Source: Mytilus edulis
Lineage: Eukaryota > Mollusca > Bivalvia > Mytilida > Mytilidae
Direction: 5' to 3'
DNA: 64,000 nt
Assembly (NCBI RefSeq): GCF_963676685.1
Contig: NC_092344.1
Coordinates: 56,070,830 to 56,134,829, forward strand
Shown here: positions 58,871 through 64,000 of the stretch, piece after piece
Numbering within the stretch: the first letter of the stretch is position 1
How the letters are laid out: each line of letters opens with the position of its first letter
Made by a program: the position numbers and the translations under genes
The notes under the pieces: model-generated
What the model was told of the DNA's origin: nothing
Databases searched by the model: none
Seen by the model: only the letters and a program-made list of their open reading frames with translations

Positions 58871-61287
58871 AACATATTCCAATGAGACTGAAAAATGCTT
58901 TTTTTTTTGTTATGATAAATAATAATTTTACCTGCCGTAGTCGTGCGTAAAATATATTTCGGCATTTCTCTTAAGAAATGACTTGTTTAATGGAACAAAA
59001 CGTCTTATTTGTAAACTTTCTCTTTTATCTCCACAATAGGCTTTTAAAAAATAATCTTTCAACTGTGTATTCAGAAAATTTTGTGAAAATAGAAGAAGTG
59101 GCAATTCTTACCTTTCATACCTTAACTTTCATTGATAAAACATAATATTGACTCGTCCAGTGTCCAGTTTGAAGGTCATTTTAGTTACCGTACACATTCA
59201 TGCATGTTCTAATTAATCAATAGTCATGTATGAAAAGCATAAACAAGTTTGTAGGTAAACTAATAACAACTTAATCCAATCAAATTGCCTACGATTCAAT
59301 AACAATGACCAGTCCACATCATAAAAATGTATAGGGGTAAACTGGGTAGGGAGAAAATGTCAGATATTTTAAGTTCATTATTTTGCAACAACGAATAAAA
59401 ATTTGTTAACCAATAGATTTGCTATAATTTCATAAACATGTCATTCTGTATTGGTATAGTTTTTGGATCTTTTATTTGCGTATTTAAGGCTGTAAAAAGT
59501 TTGGCCTTCAAAAGTCAACATAATCATTGACTTTATACAGAAAATTCACCTTTTTAAAACATTGAATGTATCACGAATAATACGCGACAACAAAGTAAAA
59601 TCATTTCTTAAAACACTGCAAAAAAAATCATTCTGATTGATACAGTGGTATTGTCATAAATTGCGCTGGAGTGAACAGTGGTACAGCAAATGTCGAATTC
59701 CCTCACACAATGTTATCACACACTATAGGATTATTCTATTAAAAATTGATAGGGAAGAAAATAGTTTTGGTTTTCATTGTTTTAAATCCCTGATATATAT
59801 GATTTATCTATTTTTGACCTAAAATTCTAAATTAGTAAAAGATTAAAATAAATATGAATTAATTTGTTTGAAAATTTAAACTGTTTTTACACCAAAATGC
59901 TTCTTTAAAATTCTAACCCTTATACATAGTATTGTCCAGCTGCCAGTGAAACAAGAAATAGCTGCTCAGGTGTTTACAGTTTAAATTTTCAGAGGGATAT
60001 GTTGTTCTTTTCTTCACATGACCCTTCAAGATTCTCATTTTGGATTATTATTTGCAATATTTTAAATCTTTTGGTGTCTTTATGTGTACAATATTGGATT
60101 TATTTTATTTGAATTCACTACTCAGACTTTTTATAGCAATTTTGCTTCTTAAAATGTGATGTGTTTCTTTCAAGATTTTATTGTCATGAAGGACATCAAG
60201 GAGGAAATAATTCATTCAAACCGTTTTGTGGGGCTTACATATGATGTTTTACATGTAAAATTCAAAATAATTTTGGAGTATACCTTGATGTGTTTTTTAT
60301 TTGAAATCTATTTTAATATTAGTGGGAGTTTTGTGCATAAAATGCTGTGTTCACTAAAGGAAATTCAATTTTTCATACGATGGGATTTAGTTATGTTAAA
60401 GATTTAAAAATTTCAAAACTGGAATTCAAGTAGGAGATATAGTGTGTGTTCATCCAACATGTTTCTGTGGCTTTAAATGTGATTTTTGAAATATTCATTA
60501 TTAATTTTGGGATTTATTACATATTTAAGATGATTCCCTATTTAAATGGGATCTTGGAAATGAAATAAAATGTTGAAGTAATGCAGTGGATATAGTCTAA
60601 TCTAGTGATAAAGTGAAAAATATTCTAAAATATTCCTAACATGAGGAAATGTTTTAAGTGAATGTGAAATTGTTAATAGTCATTATAAAATTCTGAATCA
60701 AATATTGTTTGTTTTGGAAATTTATTATAGGAAATGAAATAAAATGTTTACTGTGGATATATTAAAATCAGGTGATATACAGTAAAAATATAAATAAAAT
60801 TTTACAAAATATAAGTGAGGATAACTATTTGGAATATAGTAATGGAAATGATTCTGAATTATGTATAGATTCTGCACCTGTTAAATTAGGATGTATATAT
60901 CATTGGAAGTTAATCAGAATTCATACTATGGATTTAGAAAAAAATCTAGTGAAGTAGTGAAAAATGAATAAAATTGGGAATTATTTAAAATCTTTGGAAT
61001 TCTGGATGAGATGTCAAATATTAGTGTAAAAAAATAAATGAAATTGTTTATTCAAATATGATTTTGAGGTTTCATTAAAGTGAGTGAAATATTACGACTG
61101 GATTATTTGGGGTATTAAACACTGCTAGTAGTGGCTATGCAAACATTTAGATGAAATGTAGTGCATTTTAGGTCATGCAATTTTGAATTAACTGCAAGAA
61201 AATAAAATATATGATAAAGTCATTCTTGTTTGGCTTGATCACTCATAAGATTTTGAATGACAGTAAAATAAAAATCTCTCAATAGAA
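58871..61287. other. Interior of the 4.5-kb element, no genes recognised
   Basis: AT-rich, with only short ORFs (up to ~80 codons) and no domain signature. Confidence 0.5.
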
Positions 61288-61388
61288 TAATCCTAGGTAA
61301 AAAAAAGTTCAGGAAAAAAGCATGCTGAAACTTTTGGTTAGGTGAATAAATTTTTTTACAGGTAGCATCAAGGTAGATTTAAATCTAA

Positions 61389-61770
61389 CAATTGTCAATT
61401 GATGCCATGTAAGAAAGTGACGTTATCCAATCAAAATGAACGTTACAAACGTTGTTGCATTAGAATTGTCAATTGATGCCATGTAAGAAAGTGACGTTAT
61501 CCAATCAAAATGAACGTTACAAACGTTGTTGCATTAGAATTGTCAATTGATGCCATGTAAGAAAGTGACGTTATCCAATCAAAATGAACGTTACAAACGT
61601 TGTTGCATTAGAATTGTCAATTGATGCCATGTAAGAAAGTGACGTTATCCAATCAAAATGAACGTTACAAACGTTGTTGCATTAGAATTGGTATTCTAAT
61701 GCAACAACGTTTGTAACGTTCATTTTGATTGGATAACGTCACTTTCTTACATGGCATCAATTGACAATTG
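61389..61770. repeat. Four 74-bp tandem repeats closed by one inverted unit
   Basis: The units start at 61389, 61463, 61537 and 61611 with a period of exactly 74 and almost no differences ('ttgatgccatgtaagaaagt', 'gacgttatccaatcaaaatg'). From ~61692 to 61769 the same unit follows in inverted orientation, so the last unit and its inverse form a hairpin with a loop of only a few bases. Confidence 0.93.
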
Positions 61771-61860
61771 ATGCTATGGGACGTACGCGCAGGCGCAGAC
61801 GGCATATGACAGATTCTAAATACATGTTTTAACGTTATTTTCTGTCAGTTTCATTAGAAT

Positions 61861-62027
61861 GGAGATAACAATATTGTATTTTAAGCTCCGACGGCATCAA
61901 TTGGGGATTTGATGGTCGCAAATACCCGTTTACTGTCTCCGCTAACGCGTCGCCAGTAAACTTAATTTGCGACCATCAAATCCCCAATTGATGCCGTCGG
62001 AGCTTAAAATACAATACAGTTATCTCC
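61861..62027. repeat. 167-bp palindrome with ~63-bp arms
   Basis: 'ttaagctccgacggcatcaa' on the left is inverted as 'ttgatgccgtcggagcttaa' on the right. The arms run 61861-61923 and 61965-62027. The loop contains a further small stem 'gtttactg'/'cagtaaac'. It shares CAATTGATGCC with the 74-bp repeats next to it. Confidence 0.9.
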
Positions 62028-62589
62028 TAACTGGTCAATTTAAATGTCCCTATTGTGTTGACAATTTTAAAAACAGGTTGAGCTATAGGTAAAATTTTAC
62101 AGTAACACCTATAAGCATCTCACTGTAATTTAAAAATTTTAATACTTTTGTAATGTATTTATGTTTATATACCAGAAGGATTTTAAGTATGTTCAAATAC
62201 ATAATTATACATTAGCTCTAAAAAAAAATTATGAAGATGTATGAATTAGATGTGAAATCACTCATTAATTAGTTCACAAACCAATAATACAAGCTTACCT
62301 AATATTTCACAATATGTCATGATTATAATTTACTATCCCTCGGTGTTTTTATCAAAATATTCAAGTCAAATCACAACTCTTACTGGGAACATTTTAATTA
62401 TCCATGCAACAAGTTATCCAAGAATTTATTAAAGTGGACATTAGTACCGATCAGCAATTAATTCTTGATGCAAACAAGTAAAAAAAAAAGCTGGCACTGC
62501 TAACTGATGCTCCCTTAACTTCATATTATTGAGAAAAAAAATTGAAAACTATTTCAAAATATTTCAGGAACAAAAACATGTACTAAAAC

Positions 62590-63990
62590 ATGTCTAGATG
62601 TAAACTTGTCCAAAACAAAAGTTTTAATTTTTAACAAGCCTGGAAAATTTTTGAAGGAATCATTTTATTTAGATAAAGAGGCTATAGAATGTGTTAATAA
62701 ATGTAAATATTTAGGGATAGTCTTTACTTCTAGTGGTCTTTTTCAACAGGGGAAAGAAGAGCTATTTAAAAAATCCTTAAAGGCAAAATTTAAATTACAA
62801 AAATCCATGTCAGCTTGTAATCCAAGTATTGATACTGCAATTCATTTATATGATCACACAATAAAACCAATTTTATTATATTGTAGTGAAATTTGGGGTT
62901 CATTTAAAATTAACTCTGCTGCTTGCAAGAAAAAAAGTGATTATCTATTCGAATTAATCTACATAAATGATTATTTGGAAAAATCACATTTCAGATATTT
63001 AAAGTATATTGTTGGTGTAAATAAGAAAGCCTCAAATTAAGCAGTGTTATCAGAGGTTGCAAGGTTTCCTCTTTATTTTTCTGTCATTATATCTATGGTA
63101 AAATATGTACACAGGCTTAACAAGTTGGGCAAAGGGTTACTTTATGATGCTTATGTTTGTAATAAAATTTTAGATGCAGAAAACATTAATTGTTGGTATT
63201 CATCTATGAAATATGTACTTCAATCACTTGATATACAAAATTTAGATACAAAGCTCAATAAATTAATTAAATTTGTAAAAGGTAAACTTTGTAATAGTTT
63301 TAAAACATTTTGGTTGGTCAAAAGATCTGAAACCTTATCACAAGGTAATAGTAAATTAGAAAATAATTTCAACCTCAAGACTGACTTTGTAAAGGAGGCT
63401 TATTTATCAATTAAAGATTTTAGTATAAGAAGAGCTATATGTAAAATGAGAATAAGTGCTCATGATCTTAGAATTGAGAAAGATAGATATAGTAAAAAAT
63501 ACATAGAGAGAACTCAACGTCTATGTCATCACTGCTTATCACATGGATCAAATTCTATTGAAGATGAGACCCATTTTACAGTAAATTGTCCATTATATGA
63601 TGAACAGAGGAAATTATTATTTAATAAAGTTATCACTTTTTGTACTAATTTTAAAGAACTACCTATTAGTAATGATAAGAAATATTTCTGGCTTTTCACA
63701 AATGAGCATTTACCAACTCTCATGTGCCTAGGAAATTACATTATTAAAGGTTTAGAAATAAGATCCAGATGTAAACAAAATATATGAAATAATATAATAT
63801 TTTATTGTAATAAGATTTAATATAATAGTTATATAAAACACATGTTGTGTTAGGCTCTGATCCTGTCCATAACGTTATAGTATGGTATTAGTTTTCTGTT
63901 TTGCTTTTTCCAATCATATTGTGTTGTAAAATGATGCCCTTTATGAGTTCTTAATTAGATTAATAAAATTCTTATCTTATCTTATCTTAT
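62590..63990 (+). mobile_element. 5'-truncated LINE, copy 2
   Basis: It begins abruptly at a point equal to 47163 of copy 1 and ends with three tandem TCTTA units at about 63972-63990. The sequence is nearly identical to copy 1, which suggests both came from a recently active family member. Confidence 0.88.
62606..63787 (+). pseudogene. LINE ORF2 C-terminal region with one in-frame stop
   Basis: The frame is open from 62606 to 63787 except for TAA at 63038-63040, where copy 1 has TTA ('[12 protein letters not shown]'). It includes '[20 protein letters not shown]' and the final '[11 protein letters not shown]'. RT catalytic motifs are missing because of the truncation. Confidence 0.85.
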
Positions 63991-64000
63991 GTGTACTATT

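Larger units (their letters stand above)
57617..62130. mobile_element. 4.5-kb element with ~220-bp inverted ends (ACAGTGAG...)
   Basis: The left end 'acagtgagatgcttataggt' is exactly inverted at 62110-62130. The match continues through 'aaattttacctatagctcaa' and 'tttcagcatgcttttttcct' over ~220 bp (57617-57838 versus 62130 down to 61288, the latter split by an insert at about 61391-62028). TA flanks the ACAGT/ACTGT ends in a palindromic AATT context, which suggests Tc1/mariner-type termini. No transposase ORF was found inside. Confidence 0.75.

Noticed and set aside
61389..61770. CRISPR-like array of 74-bp repeats
   Set aside because: The repeats are directly adjacent with no spacers, one is inverted, and the genome is eukaryotic.

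Overview
The window looks like nuclear DNA of a marine mussel (Mytilus or a close mytilid). It is AT-rich, its genes have introns, and it is crowded with dispersed repeats that I recognise from memory as typical of Mytilus and other bivalves. No prokaryotic or organellar genes are seen. The species assignment is recognition, not a database result.

Two host gene families were found. (1) Four plus-strand paralogues of a RING-less TRIM-like protein (B-box1, B-box2, coiled coil, C-terminal beta-propeller-like region) lie at 6272-7978, 14351-16066, 25495-27822 and 55510-57209. The first two are intact. The third is broken by a 622-bp repeat insertion at TTAA plus a 14-nt deletion. The fourth has a 1-nt deletion after B-box1. 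(2) On the minus strand, eight well-bounded exons between 34231 and 52547 encode the last ~255 residues of NPRL2, a GATOR1 subunit of the amino-acid/mTORC1 pathway. No N-terminal exons were found, and they probably lie beyond the right edge. The six-frame reading does not reveal this gene because its exons are short.

Layout: 1-6.2 kb, repeats and a decayed Penelope-like retroelement. 6.2-8 kb, TRIM copy 1. 8-9.3 kb, repeats. 9.7-17.2 kb, an orphan NPRL2 exon followed by TRIM copy 2. 18.7-27.8 kb, an orphan NPRL2 last exon, a relic of another NPRL2 exon, palindromes, SINEs, a 730-bp GAT array and TRIM pseudogene copy 3. 28-32.7 kb, repeat arrays. 32.7-57.6 kb, the NPRL2 gene followed by TRIM copy 4. 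57.6-62.1 kb, a 4.5-kb element with inverted ends and nested palindromes. 62.6-64 kb, a truncated LINE.

The order 'NPRL2 last exon ... NPRL2 internal exon ... opposite-strand TRIM gene' recurs. This suggests that an NPRL2-TRIM unit was duplicated in tandem about three times. The TRIM genes mostly survived, while the NPRL2 part decayed in all but one unit. Several insertions sit precisely at duplicated TTAA sites, in some cases with an empty site visible in a paralogous repeat or gene copy.
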